This document shows, piece by piece, positions 24,967 through 34,428 of a stretch of 64,000 nucleotides of DNA; position 1 is the first letter of the stretch, and every line of letters begins with the position of its first letter. The position numbers were made by a program, and so were the translations under genes. Source of the DNA: Halobacillus_A sp043497005 (GTDB lineage: Bacteria; Bacillota; Bacilli; Bacillales; Halobacillaceae); the NCBI RefSeq assembly GCF_043497005.1, contig NZ_JBIEKE010000001.1, positions 1,364,001 through 1,428,000 of the forward strand, in the 5' to 3' direction. The notes below the pieces were generated by a model. That model saw only the letters and a list, made by a program, of their open reading frames with translations, made no database searches and was not told the DNA's origin.

Positions 24967-27252
24967 ATGAACACAGAATTAAAACAGAAAATATTGCAGT
25001 ATTTTAATGGAACAGCCTCAAAGCCTCTTTCTGTACAAGAATTAGAAGAGGTATTGGAACTTAAAGACTCTCAAGAATTTACAGTATTAATGAAAGCATT
25101 AAATGAATTAGAAGAAGAGGGCGAGCTTGTACGTACTAGAAAGAACAGGTTTGGGCTGCCTGAAAAAATGAATCTAGTTCGAGGGAAAATACAAATGCAT
25201 GCGAAAGGATTTGCTTTTCTTATTCCTGATGATGATGCCAAAGACGATGTTTACTTGCATCATTCTGACCTTCATTCTGCAATGAACAACGACAAAGTTT
25301 TAGTGCGCATTGAAAAAAGAGATGAAGAAGGTAATCGCCCTGAAGGATCTGTCATCCGTATTTTAGAGAGAGCCACGTCCCGAGTAGTCGGAACTTATGA
25401 ATCAAGTCGTAATTTTGGTTTTGTGGTTGCGGATGATAAGCGGATTCCCCATGATATTTTTATTCCTAAAGCCCAGGCGAACGGTGCAGTGGACGGTCAT
25501 AAAGTAATTGTGGAAATTACGAAGTTTCCAGAAGAGCGCATGAGTGCTGAAGGGGAAATTGTAGAGATATTAGGACATAAAAATGATCCGGGTATTGATA
25601 TTATTTCTATTATTCACAAACATGGAATTAAAACAGAATTTCCGGAAGAGGTTTTAGAGCAAGCTGGTCAGACTCCTGAACAAATTTCGGAGGATGAAAT
25701 TAAAAATCGCCGCGACTTAAGGGATGAAACGATCGTAACGATTGACGGTGCAGACGCAAAAGATTTAGATGATGCGGTCATGGTGAAACAGTTAGATAAC
25801 GGCAACTACAAGCTTGGTGTTCATATTGCCGATGTGACGTATTACGTAGAGGAAGGATCTCCAATTGATAAAGAAGCCAGGGAGCGGGCAACGAGTGTTT
25901 ATTTAGTCGATCGAGTGATCCCTATGATTCCTCACCGCCTATCAAATGGTATTTGTTCCTTGAATCCGCAAGTTGATCGTTTAACCCTCTCCTGCGAAAT
26001 GGAAATTAATGCAAGTGGTGAGGTCGTCGGGCATGAGATTTTCCAAAGTGTGATAAAGACAAATGAACGTATGACCTATAAAGATGTGAATAGTATACTA
26101 GAAGATAATGATGAGGAATTAAGCGAGAAATATAAAGACCTTGTTCCGATGTTTAAAGAAATGGAAGACTTAGCTGCTACGCTTCGAAAGAAACGTTTTG
26201 GCCGAGGAGCTATTGATTTTGACTTCAAGGAAGCAGGCGTAATTGTTGATGAGGAAGGAAAAGCGGTTGATGTAAAATTAAGAGAACGCTCCGTTGCAGA
26301 ACGTCTCATTGAAGAATTTATGCTGGCGGCTAATGAAACGGTTGCTGAACACTTCCATTGGATGGATGTTCCATTTATTCATCGAATTCATGAAGACCCA
26401 GATGAATCAAAACTTCAAAATTTCTTTGAATTTGTAGCAAATCTTGGTTACAGCGTTAAAGGGTCAGCCGAAAATGTTCATCCACAGGCTCTTCAAAAAG
26501 TATTAGAATCTGTAAAAGATACTCAAGAAGAAATGATTATATCTAAGCTTATGCTGCGATCCATGCAGCAAGCTAAATACGATCCTCAAAGCCTTGGACA
26601 CTTCGGTTTGTCAACTGAATTTTACACACATTTTACTTCACCGATCAGACGTTATCCTGATTTGATCGTTCACCGTTTAATTCGTACGTATTTAGTAAAT
26701 AAAGATGTCGATTATAAAACTCGTAAGCACTGGAAAGATCAACTTCCAGATATCGCAAAGCATTCCTCAGAAATGGAGCGGGCTGCGGTAGATGCTGAAC
26801 GAGAAACAGATGATCTGAAAAAAGCAGAATATATGCAAGATAAGATTGGTGAAGAGTACGATGGAGTGATCAGTTCGGTAACCAGCTTTGGATTGTTTGT
26901 TGAATTGCCGAATACGGTCGAAGGGTTAGTTCATGTAAGCACCTTAACTGACGACTATTACAATTTCCAGGAAAAACAATTTGCTATGATTGGTGAACGT
27001 ACCGGTAATATGTATCGAATTGGTGATGAAATTACAATACGTGTAGCCAATGTAAATCTAGATGAACGAGTCGTCGATTTTGAAATTGTAGGGATGAAAC
27101 CCCGTAAACAACGAGAACGTCCAGCTCGACCGAAACAAATTGATGCTAAAGGTCCAGACGATAAAAAGAAGAAAAAGAAGAAGCAAAAAGGGAATAAGCC
27201 TTTTTATCGCAATAAAGGCGTTCCTAAGAAAGGCAGAAAGAAGAAAAAGTAA
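24967..27252 (+). CDS. rnr: Ribonuclease R
   Basis: Processive 3'-5' exoribonuclease of 761 residues that degrades structured RNA and mRNAs released by tmRNA. Domains: N-terminal winged helix (about 1-65), cold-shock domains (70-230), RNB catalytic domain with the metal-binding TIDGADAKDLDDAV near 265 and HFTSPIRRYPDL, S1 domain (GVISSVTSFGLFVEL), then a lysine-rich tail. Conserved neighbour of smpB and ssrA, which share its role in ribosome rescue. AAGGAGG ribosome site. Confidence 0.96.
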   Translation: MNTELKQKILQYFNGTASKPLSVQELEEVLELKDSQEFTVLMKALNELEEEGELVRTRKNRFGLPEKMNLVRGKIQMHAKGFAFLIPDDDAKDDVYLHHSDLHSAMNNDKVLVRIEKRDEEGNRPEGSVIRILERATSRVVGTYESSRNFGFVVADDKRIPHDIFIPKAQANGAVDGHKVIVEITKFPEERMSAEGEIVEILGHKNDPGIDIISIIHKHGIKTEFPEEVLEQAGQTPEQISEDEIKNRRDLRDETIVTIDGADAKDLDDAVMVKQLDNGNYKLGVHIADVTYYVEEGSPIDKEARERATSVYLVDRVIPMIPHRLSNGICSLNPQVDRLTLSCEMEINASGEVVGHEIFQSVIKTNERMTYKDVNSILEDNDEELSEKYKDLVPMFKEMEDLAATLRKKRFGRGAIDFDFKEAGVIVDEEGKAVDVKLRERSVAERLIEEFMLAANETVAEHFHWMDVPFIHRIHEDPDESKLQNFFEFVANLGYSVKGSAENVHPQALQKVLESVKDTQEEMIISKLMLRSMQQAKYDPQSLGHFGLSTEFYTHFTSPIRRYPDLIVHRLIRTYLVNKDVDYKTRKHWKDQLPDIAKHSSEMERAAVDAERETDDLKKAEYMQDKIGEEYDGVISSVTSFGLFVELPNTVEGLVHVSTLTDDYYNFQEKQFAMIGERTGNMYRIGDEITIRVANVNLDERVVDFEIVGMKPRKQRERPARPKQIDAKGPDDKKKKKKKQKGNKPFYRNKGVPKKGRKKKK

Positions 27253-27264
27253 TAATAGCAGTGC

Positions 27265-27440
27265 GGGACAAAACTGAATAAAGCATAAAATAATCCGAAC
27301 GATTTTATTGAAATCAGTTCGGATTATTTATGTTACCTCGAATGTACGCCTCTCGTTCAAAATACCCCGCTTTCTAACTATACACATTTATACGAATGTT
27401 TGTTTATTAATATTTCAGCTTTACGTATGTCCTTGACTCT
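27265..27440 (+). repeat. Dispersed hairpin repeat, copy A
   Basis: Head GGGACAAAACTG, then hairpin arms AAATAATCCGAAC (27288-27300) and GTTCGGATTATTT (27317-27329) with an inner GATTT/AAATC stem, then a tail with AATACCCCGCTTTCT. The 42-base hairpin is identical to copy B. It fills the convergent gap between rnr and the acetyltransferase gene. Confidence 0.85.
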
Positions 27441-27444
27441 TACT

Positions 27445-28308
27445 TTATACCCAGTCGCCGTACAAAATCCACGGCTTCTGCACCTCATAAGGAGTCAAGT
27501 CTGGAATTTTATGAAATCCTTGCTCAGAGAAATCAATCCAGCATCCTACATTTCTCGGGTTATCTTTCCAATGGTGAATAATGGTTTCAAAGAAGCCGGG
27601 CTGTTCATAATGATCATTCCAAAAATATTTAACATGAGAGTAATCATATTTCTTTTGATCATTTTTAATTAATACGAACCGAGATCCTGCTGGGTTTATA
27701 TATAATTTAGCATCGGATAAATATTCATCAGTAAAGAAGTCAGCATCGTATGGGAAAGGATAGTAGCATTCATAAGGGAACAATCCTAATTGATTATTTT
27801 GCAAATGTAAAAGAACTGTCCGCTTTTCATCAATGCAGGGAATTTCGTTCCATCGCGCGCCAGATTGATAATGGGTTAAAACAGAAGGGTGTAATAACGT
27901 TAAATAATAAGTAATCGTACCGGGCTTCAGGCCAGATTTTTCAAGCAGCCTCCTGGCAGAATAATTGCTTACATGAGTATTAGCACCAATCCACTTCACC
28001 TTTTTTTCGTCTTTTATGTGGTTGATTACTGGTTTTAGAAGCTCGGTTGCATAACCTTGACCGCGGTAGCGTAAATCACTTCTCAGTCGTCCGATCATAG
28101 CAAAGCGGTCCTGACCAAATAAACTATAGCCAGCTAATGAAATTAATTGTTCGTTAAGAAATAAACCGAACAATTCCTGTGTCGGTGACTCAACTAACCG
28201 ATCAAAAATACGAATAACATAATCATCATCAATGCCTGTTTCCATCATTTTAAAAGCGGCTAGATCATTCATGGTTAATTGTCGAGCTTGAAGAAGCTGC
28301 TGATCCAA
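27445..28308 (-). CDS. GNAT-family acetyltransferase
   Basis: Protein of 287 residues. The N-terminal 140 residues are a GNAT fold: LFGLFLNEQLISLAGYSL, then the acetyl-CoA motif RYRGQGYATELLKPV and NYSARRLLEKSGL. The C-terminal half (150-287), rich in Trp, Tyr and Asp, is not a domain I recognise. The substrate is unknown. It lies on the opposite strand between rnr and smpB, interrupting the usual rnr-smpB adjacency. No strong ribosome site is obvious upstream of the ATG at 28308. Confidence 0.75.
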   Translation of the reverse strand: MDQQLLQARQLTMNDLAAFKMMETGIDDDYVIRIFDRLVESPTQELFGLFLNEQLISLAGYSLFGQDRFAMIGRLRSDLRYRGQGYATELLKPVINHIKDEKKVKWIGANTHVSNYSARRLLEKSGLKPGTITYYLTLLHPSVLTHYQSGARWNEIPCIDEKRTVLLHLQNNQLGLFPYECYYPFPYDADFFTDEYLSDAKLYINPAGSRFVLIKNDQKKYDYSHVKYFWNDHYEQPGFFETIIHHWKDNPRNVGCWIDFSEQGFHKIPDLTPYEVQKPWILYGDWV

Positions 28309-28451
28309 TTGATCAAACTCCTTTACTATGTATTCTCAAAATTATATTCTCACAATACTTGATATAATTCTAATCATTTGATTTTCTTCAAAATTGGATT
28401 ACACACGCATTTTTGGTACAATTAATGCAGTTAAATTAGGAGGAAATCGTT

Positions 28452-28916
28452 ATGCCAAGAGGTCAAGGAAAAACCATTGCACAAAATAAAAAAGCGAATC
28501 ATGATTATTTTGTTGAAGAAACTTTTGAGGCTGGACTAGTTTTACAAGGGACTGAAATTAAAGCCATACGTGCAGGAAGAGTTAACTTGAAAGAAAGTTT
28601 TGCACGTATCAATAAAGGCGAAGTCTACATTCATAACATGCATATCTCTCATTACGAACAAGGGAATATTTATAATCATGAACCTACTCGAAGCCGTAAA
28701 CTTCTCCTGCACCGCAAACAAATCAATCAGCTGATTGGGGCGACCCAGCAAAAAGGCTATGCACTGGTGCCGTTAAAACTGTACATTAAAAATGGTGTGG
28801 CCAAGCTTTTAATTGGATTAGGTCGAGGGAAGAAAAAATATGACAAGCGAGAAGACTTAAAGCAGAAGCAAGTGAAACGTGAAATCGACCGAGCAATTAA
28901 AGAGAGTCTTAAGTAA
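28452..28916 (+). CDS. smpB: SsrA-binding protein
   Basis: SmpB of 154 residues. QNKKANHDYFVEETFEAGLVLQGTEIK at the start, then NLKESFARI, LLLHRKQI and a basic C-terminal tail (KKKYDKREDLK...) that enters the ribosomal mRNA channel. It carries tmRNA to stalled ribosomes. Strong TTAGGAGGAAA ribosome site. ssrA follows directly. Confidence 0.97.
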   Translation: MPRGQGKTIAQNKKANHDYFVEETFEAGLVLQGTEIKAIRAGRVNLKESFARINKGEVYIHNMHISHYEQGNIYNHEPTRSRKLLLHRKQINQLIGATQQKGYALVPLKLYIKNGVAKLLIGLGRGKKKYDKREDLKQKQVKREIDRAIKESLK

Positions 28917-28923
28917 TATAAGG

Positions 28924-28951
28924 TTGAATTTATTTGTATTTGTGATATAAT
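28924..28951 (+). promoter_or_regulatory. ssrA promoter
   Basis: TTGAAT (28924-28929), 16-base spacer, TATAAT (28946-28951). About 50 bases of 5' leader precede the mature tmRNA end. Confidence 0.7.
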
Positions 28952-29009
28952 AATTTATGTCGCAAAAGCGATATCAAAGTGGGCTTGATGCTCCCTTTTT
29001 AATCCTAAC

Positions 29010-29372
29010 GGGGACGTTACGGATTCGACGGGGATAGGTCGAGCTCGGGTTGCAGGTCGAGGTGACGACTCGTACAACGTCATTTGCCTAAAATAACTGG
29101 CGAATCTAACGATAACCTAGCTGTAGCTGCGTAAGTAGTCTATAGCTGATCCTTCCTGGCATCGCTCGTGTGCCAGATCGAAGGGTCTCAAACTGAAGCG
29201 GGCTACGCGTTCTTCCACCACCTGAGGAAGGACGAAGAGACTAATCAGGTTAGCTCCTCGGAAGCCTGTTGATAGGCTGAAGAGTGAGTGAAATATAATA
29301 TATCAACTAAGCTTGTAGAAGCCCGAGTGCCGATATCTCCGGACGTGGGTTCGACTCCCACCGTCTCCACCA
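29010..29372 (+). ncRNA. ssrA: tmRNA (transfer-messenger RNA)
   Basis: The tRNA-like ends pair: GGGGACG (29010-29016) with CGTCTCC (29362-29368), followed by ACCA; the 3' T-arm shows GGGTTCGACTCCC. The internal reading frame 29099-29134 is GGC GAA TCT AAC GAT AAC CTA GCT GTA GCT GCG TAA, so with the charged alanine the tag would be AGESNDNLAVAA; the hydrophobic end fits ClpXP recognition. It works with SmpB and RNase R encoded just upstream. The resume codon is inferred by comparison with other Bacillales. Confidence 0.96.
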
Positions 29373-29394
29373 ATACATAATTGGTGGTTTTTTT
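29367..29394 (+). terminator. Terminator of ssrA
   Basis: CCACCAAT (29367-29374) with ATTGGTGG (29380-29387), then seven T residues. The left arm overlaps the 3' CCA of tmRNA. Confidence 0.9.
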
Positions 29395-29565
29395 ATGCTT
29401 GAAAGCATAAAGTTCAGCTTCATTACTAAAAATCTCCATTTAACTAATAAAAAAAGATTAAACTATTTATTTCTTGAAAATTCCAGGGAGTACTAATCCT
29501 TGTAGCTATCCATCACTTTCTACCGTAAAACTACATATATCATCTGTTAACTTATAATCCGCCGC

Positions 29566-29601
29566 TAAAATAAAGCGTGCGGATTTTTTTATAGTCGGTG
29601 G
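29566..29601 (+). terminator. Terminator in the leader of the OFA transporter gene
   Basis: AATCCGC-CGCT (29566-29576) pairs with AGCG-T-GCGGATT (29584-29595), one bulged T, then a T run. No gene lies between the ssrA terminator and this hairpin (29395-29565), and it ends about 25 bases before the next ribosome site, so it is placed as an attenuator would be. Confidence 0.75.
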
Positions 29602-29645
29602 ATAGAATAAAAACTACAACAAAGAAAGGAGGCTTAAAATCTATA

Positions 29646-30902
29646 ATGAATACTAATAAAAACAGGTGGTTAATAGCACTATCTGCAGTAGCCATGCATT
29701 TATCTATTGGATCGATTTATGCTTACAGTGTGTATAAAAATCCTATGTCTGAAGAGCTGGGCTGGAGCGGGACAGATGTAGCCCTTTCGTTTACAATTGC
29801 TATCTTTTTTCTTGGTCTGACTGCAGCATTCATGGGGAAATTTGTAGAAAATCAAGGTCCGAGAAAATCAGGGTTTATTGCAGCTGGTTTATTTAGCGGA
29901 GGCATGCTGCTCACTGGTTTAATGGTACAACTCGGCTGGCTGTATGGTTTTTATATTACGTATGGAGTGATTGGCGGGATAGGATTAGGTATTGGATATA
30001 TCGCCCCTGTCTCAACGCTGGTGAAGTGGTTCCCGGATCGTCGGGGACTTGCTACGGGTATGGCTGTTTTCGGCTTTGGAGCCGGAGCACTAATTGCAGG
30101 ACCTACGGCTGAATTTTTAAATACAAACCTTGGAATTCATTGGTCGTTTTATATTTTGGGAGCCTGTTACCTTGTGCTCATGCTGCTTGGTTCTTCTTAT
30201 ATTGCCACTCCACCTGAAGGGTGGAAGCCGAAAGGATATGAAGAACGTAAGGAAAAGAATTTGAACAAAGGTGATCTTGATCAAATGACGCGAAATGAAG
30301 CGGTCAAGACAGCTCGTTTTTGGATGCTGTGGTGGATGATGTTTATAAACATTTCAGCAGGAATTATGCTTATTTCCGTTGCCTCCCCTATGGGTCAGGA
30401 AAAAGCAGGTATGTCAGAAGCGGCGGCAGCTACAATGGTTGGTATTATGGGTTTATTCAATGGCGGGGGCCGTTTAATTTGGGCCGCATTATCAGATTAT
30501 ATTTCACGTGCCTATACGTATATTATTTTCTTTACCGTTCAGGTTGTTTTATTTTTCTCACTGCAATTTGTTACAAGTGACATTGTTTTTCAAGTGTTCA
30601 TGTACATCATTGTCTCCATATATGGAGGAGGATTTTCAAATCTTCCTGCTTTTATAGGCGATTTATTTGGTACAAAACAGCTGAGTGCAATACATGGGTA
30701 CCTGCTTACCTCGTGGGCAGCTGCTGGAGTGGTCGGTCCTATGGTCGTTTCTTATATTCGAGAAACTACAAATAGTTATGAAGCAACGTTTGTAATTTTT
30801 GGAGTATTAATTGCTACAGCTCTTCTAACGGCGATTGCTATGAAAGTTCTGATTGTACGGTACCGTAAAAAACAAGCGGAGCCGGAATTAAGTCCTGCTT
30901 AG
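29646..30902 (+). CDS. OFA-family MFS transporter (OxlT-like)
   Basis: Major facilitator of 418 residues with about 12 membrane spans. It begins RWLIALSAVAMHLSIGSIYAYSV, has the MFS loop segment VKWFPDRRGLATGMAVFGFGAGALIAGP and TPPEGWKPKGYEE, typical of the oxalate/formate antiporter family. Since a formate dehydrogenase follows 67 bases downstream, formate or oxalate is a reasonable substrate guess. GGAGG lies 13 bases before ATG 29646, a long spacing, and no better start is visible. Confidence 0.85.
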   Translation: MNTNKNRWLIALSAVAMHLSIGSIYAYSVYKNPMSEELGWSGTDVALSFTIAIFFLGLTAAFMGKFVENQGPRKSGFIAAGLFSGGMLLTGLMVQLGWLYGFYITYGVIGGIGLGIGYIAPVSTLVKWFPDRRGLATGMAVFGFGAGALIAGPTAEFLNTNLGIHWSFYILGACYLVLMLLGSSYIATPPEGWKPKGYEERKEKNLNKGDLDQMTRNEAVKTARFWMLWWMMFINISAGIMLISVASPMGQEKAGMSEAAAATMVGIMGLFNGGGRLIWAALSDYISRAYTYIIFFTVQVVLFFSLQFVTSDIVFQVFMYIIVSIYGGGFSNLPAFIGDLFGTKQLSAIHGYLLTSWAAAGVVGPMVVSYIRETTNSYEATFVIFGVLIATALLTAIAMKVLIVRYRKKQAEPELSPA

Positions 30903-30969
30903 GTAATTGTATAGATCTACCAAATAAGGCCACACTTATGGTAAAGAATTTTTTAGGCAGGTGAGCGAA

Positions 30970-33954
30970 ATGGCAGAGAATAAGATAATAATTAACGGAC
31001 ATTCGTATGCATTTAAAGATGGAGATACAGTATTAGAAACTGTTAGGAATTTAGAAGTTTATGTACCTGGAATTTGTTCAACCCAGCCAGATCTTGGGGT
31101 TGGAGTAGTTAAGACTTGTGATACATGTTACGTAGAAGTGAACGGAGAAATGAAACGTGCATGTACAACAAAAGCCGAGCCCGGAATGAAGGTAGTCACA
31201 CAATCGGAAAAAGTGAAAGAAGCTCAACATGAAGCCATGTCCAGAATATTGGAAAATCATGAATTGTACTGTACGGTCTGCGATAACAATAACGGTAATT
31301 GCGAAGTGCATAATGCAGCAGAGTATCTAGAGATTGAGCATCAAGAATATGATTTCCGGCCAAAGCCTTACCCTCAGGATAATTCTCATCCATTCTATCG
31401 TTATGAACCCGATCAATGCATTCTTTGCGGTTTGTGTGTAGAGGCATGTCAAGACTTGCAAGTAAGTGAAGTTTTAACTATAGATTGGGAGCGTAATATC
31501 CCTAGAGTCATTTGGGATAATGATGTGCCGATCGATGAATCATCTTGTGTGTCTTGCGGGCATTGTGTATCAGTATGCCCTTGTAACGCATTAATGGAAA
31601 AATCAATGATTGGTGAAGCGGGTTATATGACAGGCATCCCTAATGATGTACTCGAGCCTATGATTAATCTGACGAAAGAGGTAGAACCTGGCTACCGAGA
31701 GATTTTAACTATTTCAAATATAGAGGCAACGATGCGGGAAGATCGAATTAAACGAACGAAAACGGTTTGTACTTACTGTGGGGTAGGGTGCAGCTTTGAA
31801 GTATGGACGAAAGGCAGACACATTTTAAAGGTGCAGCCAGACGAAAAAGCTCCAGTAAATGGTATTTCCACTTGCGTAAAAGGAAAATTTGGCTGGGATT
31901 TTGTAAATAGTGAGGACCGTTTAACAACTCCGTTAATACGTAAAGGTGAAAAATTCGTCGAAGCGACGTGGGATGAAGCTTTATCTTTAATGGCTTCGAA
32001 AATGACTGAGATCAAATGGAATCATGGTAACGATTCTATCGGATTTATTGCTTCCTCTAAATGCTCCAATGAAGAAAACTACTTGTTTCAAAAATTAGCA
32101 AGAAGTGTATTTGGCACGAACAACATTGATAACTGCTCCCGCTATTGTCAGACACCAGCCTCTACTGGATTAATGAGAACAGTAGGCATTGGTGGAGACT
32201 CGGGCACGATTGAAGACATTGAGAATGCTGAATTAATTTTAGTCGTCGGTGCGAACCCGGCAGAATCTCATCCCGTTTTAGCGACTCGAGTTAAACGGGC
32301 TAATAAATTGTATAATCAGAAATTACTCGTATTCGATCTAAGAGAAAATGAATTGGCACAGAGAGCTGACTTATTTGTGAGTCCTAAACCTGGAACCGAT
32401 CTAGTTTGGTTAAATGCGATTGCCAAATATATCATTGATCAAAATTGGCATGATGCCAAGTTTATAGAGCAGCGAGTGAACCATTTTTCAGAGTTTGTAG
32501 ATTCACTAGCTAAGTATACATTGGACTATGCAGAAGAGAAAACAGGTTTAAGTAAAGAGCTTTTAGTTAAAGTGGCATCCATGATTCATGAGGCAAAAAG
32601 CATGTGTGCATTATGGGCGATGGGCGTTACCCAACACATAGGCGGAACGGATACGAGTACGGCAATATCAAATTTACTTCTCGTGACAGGAAACTATGGG
32701 AAGCCGGGGACAGGTGGATATCCATTACGTGGACATAACAATGTCCAGGGGGCAAGTGATTTTGGAACGATGCCTGAGTGGCTGCCCGGCTACGAGTCAA
32801 TTGAAGATGATAAGATTCGTTCGAAATATGAAAAAGCATGGGGAACAAAACTTCCAAAAGAGCCAGGTTACAATAACCATGAAGTCGTAGAAGCTATCCA
32901 AGAAGGAAAAGTAAAAGCAATGTATTTATTTGGAGAAGAAATGGGTCTTGTTGATTCAAATATTAATTACGTTCAAACGGCTTTTGAAAAGTTAGACTTT
33001 TTTGTCGTTCAGGATGTCTTCTTCTCAAAAACAGCACAGTTTGCTGATGTTGTCCTGCCGGCCTCTCCAAGCCTTGAGAAGGATGGAACGTTTACCAATA
33101 CAGAAAGAAGAATTCAACGATTTTATAAAGTCTTCGAGCCGCTCGGGCATTCTAAACCAGATTGGGAAATTTTTCAGGATCTTGCAAATAAACTTGGAGC
33201 AAATTGGAGTTACAAACACCCTGGAGAAATAATGGCTGAAGCAGCCACACTGGCACCTGTTTTCGCAGGGGTTGATTATGACCTGTTAAAAGGATGGGGA
33301 AGCCAGTTATGGCCAGTACAAAAAGACGGGACCGATTCTCCGCTTCTTTATGAAAAAGAATTTGCTTTTGAGGATGGAAAAGCAAAATTGGTACCGGTTG
33401 AATGGTCACCTCCTTACCACCCAGGAGAAGAGTATGATCTTCATTTAAATAACGGACGTATTCTAGAGCATTTTCATGAAGGAAACATGACATATCGGTC
33501 CGAAGGGATTACTCATAAAGTTCCGGAACCTTGGCTTGAGGTTTCTCCACAGCTTGCTGGAAAGCGTGGAATAAAGACAGGAGCTCTAGTACGGCTGAAA
33601 TCTCCATATGGAGAAGCGGAAGTACGTGTCTGGGTGACTGATCAAGTTAAAGGAAATGAATTGTATTTTCCTATGCATACGATGGTCGAACATAGTGCCG
33701 TTAACCAGTTAACGAGCAGTTATCACGACAAAGTGACGCATACGCCAAACTACAAAGAGATGCATGTGAAGATGGAGGTTATCGAGCCGAAAGGTCCTAG
33801 TCCTATTCCTGAAATAAATCACCGCTTTGGAAATCCTCAGCCGCAGGTCGGCGTCAGAGTTGAAAAGAAATGGGAACGTCCTGATTTTACCAGCATATCA
33901 GAATTTATTAAGAGAAAGGGGTTTGACCATGGCGAAAGCAATCAAGCAAATTGA
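30970..33954 (+). CDS. fdhF: Molybdenum-dependent formate dehydrogenase, catalytic subunit
   Basis: Large NuoG/FdhA-type oxidoreductase of 994 residues. In order: an N-terminal 2Fe-2S ferredoxin domain (CSTQPDLGV..TCDTC), a cysteine segment (YCTVCDNNNGNCEVH), two 4Fe-4S motifs (CILCGLCVEAC, CVSCGHCVSVCPC), a further 4Fe-4S loop (CTYCGVGC) and the bis-MGD molybdopterin domains. Cys393 in SRYCQTPA stands where E. coli FdhF has selenocysteine. It oxidises formate to CO2 in the cytoplasm, resembling B. subtilis YjgC and YrhE; the electron acceptor is not shown. ATG 30970 follows AGGTGAG. The end overlaps the DUF1641 gene by 26 bases. Confidence 0.93.
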   Translation: MAENKIIINGHSYAFKDGDTVLETVRNLEVYVPGICSTQPDLGVGVVKTCDTCYVEVNGEMKRACTTKAEPGMKVVTQSEKVKEAQHEAMSRILENHELYCTVCDNNNGNCEVHNAAEYLEIEHQEYDFRPKPYPQDNSHPFYRYEPDQCILCGLCVEACQDLQVSEVLTIDWERNIPRVIWDNDVPIDESSCVSCGHCVSVCPCNALMEKSMIGEAGYMTGIPNDVLEPMINLTKEVEPGYREILTISNIEATMREDRIKRTKTVCTYCGVGCSFEVWTKGRHILKVQPDEKAPVNGISTCVKGKFGWDFVNSEDRLTTPLIRKGEKFVEATWDEALSLMASKMTEIKWNHGNDSIGFIASSKCSNEENYLFQKLARSVFGTNNIDNCSRYCQTPASTGLMRTVGIGGDSGTIEDIENAELILVVGANPAESHPVLATRVKRANKLYNQKLLVFDLRENELAQRADLFVSPKPGTDLVWLNAIAKYIIDQNWHDAKFIEQRVNHFSEFVDSLAKYTLDYAEEKTGLSKELLVKVASMIHEAKSMCALWAMGVTQHIGGTDTSTAISNLLLVTGNYGKPGTGGYPLRGHNNVQGASDFGTMPEWLPGYESIEDDKIRSKYEKAWGTKLPKEPGYNNHEVVEAIQEGKVKAMYLFGEEMGLVDSNINYVQTAFEKLDFFVVQDVFFSKTAQFADVVLPASPSLEKDGTFTNTERRIQRFYKVFEPLGHSKPDWEIFQDLANKLGANWSYKHPGEIMAEAATLAPVFAGVDYDLLKGWGSQLWPVQKDGTDSPLLYEKEFAFEDGKAKLVPVEWSPPYHPGEEYDLHLNNGRILEHFHEGNMTYRSEGITHKVPEPWLEVSPQLAGKRGIKTGALVRLKSPYGEAEVRVWVTDQVKGNELYFPMHTMVEHSAVNQLTSSYHDKVTHTPNYKEMHVKMEVIEPKGPSPIPEINHRFGNPQPQVGVRVEKKWERPDFTSISEFIKRKGFDHGESNQAN

Positions 33955-34411
33955 TCGATCAATCCCTACGGCAGAAGAAAAACAGGCAGCGGAAGTGAAT
34001 GAGCTGATATCATCTATTACAGAGCATAAAGAAACCCTTTTGCTTCTATTAGAAATAATAGAAGAATTTCATAAAGTAGGTCTTCTTGATATGCTTCAAG
34101 GCGTGTTGAAGACAAGACACAAGTTAGGTTTGCTAGCCATGGAAGAACTAGATAAACCGGTTGTTCATGATTTAGTAAAAAGCGGCATAGGAGCATTCAA
34201 TTTTTTAACTAAAGTGGACCCTGAACAATTTAGCAGAATATTAAATGGTATGAGTGAAGGTCTCAAGCACTCCTCGGAGCAACTGGAGAATGACAAAACA
34301 CTGGGAATATGGGGCATGATGAAAGCTACCAAAGACCCAGAAGTGAATCGATCCCTAACTACATTTATCCACTTTTTAGAAGGAATGGGTAAAGGATTGA
34401 AAACAAAGTAG
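33929..34411 (+). CDS. DUF1641 protein, formate dehydrogenase partner
   Basis: Helical protein of 160 residues (YjgD/YrhD type): LLLLEIIEEFHKVGLLDMLQGVL, then GIGAFNFLTKVDPEQFSRIL and GIWGMMKATKDPEVNRSL. DUF1641 proteins usually sit beside this kind of formate dehydrogenase, and the 26-base overlap here indicates tight coupling; assembly or electron transfer roles are possible but unproven. The start is ATG 33929 with AGAAAGGGG upstream. Confidence 0.9.
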   Translation: MAKAIKQIDRSIPTAEEKQAAEVNELISSITEHKETLLLLLEIIEEFHKVGLLDMLQGVLKTRHKLGLLAMEELDKPVVHDLVKSGIGAFNFLTKVDPEQFSRILNGMSEGLKHSSEQLENDKTLGIWGMMKATKDPEVNRSLTTFIHFLEGMGKGLKTK

Positions 34412-34428
34412 TAAAAGAGGTGAAAAAA

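Noticed and set aside
29245..29439. 64-codon minus-strand frame across the 3' half of ssrA
   Set aside because: It is antisense to tmRNA, has no ribosome site and is a well-known kind of false gene over tmRNA.
33152..33493. 113-codon antisense frame in fdhF
   Set aside because: Inside the molybdopterin domain of formate dehydrogenase; no start signal.
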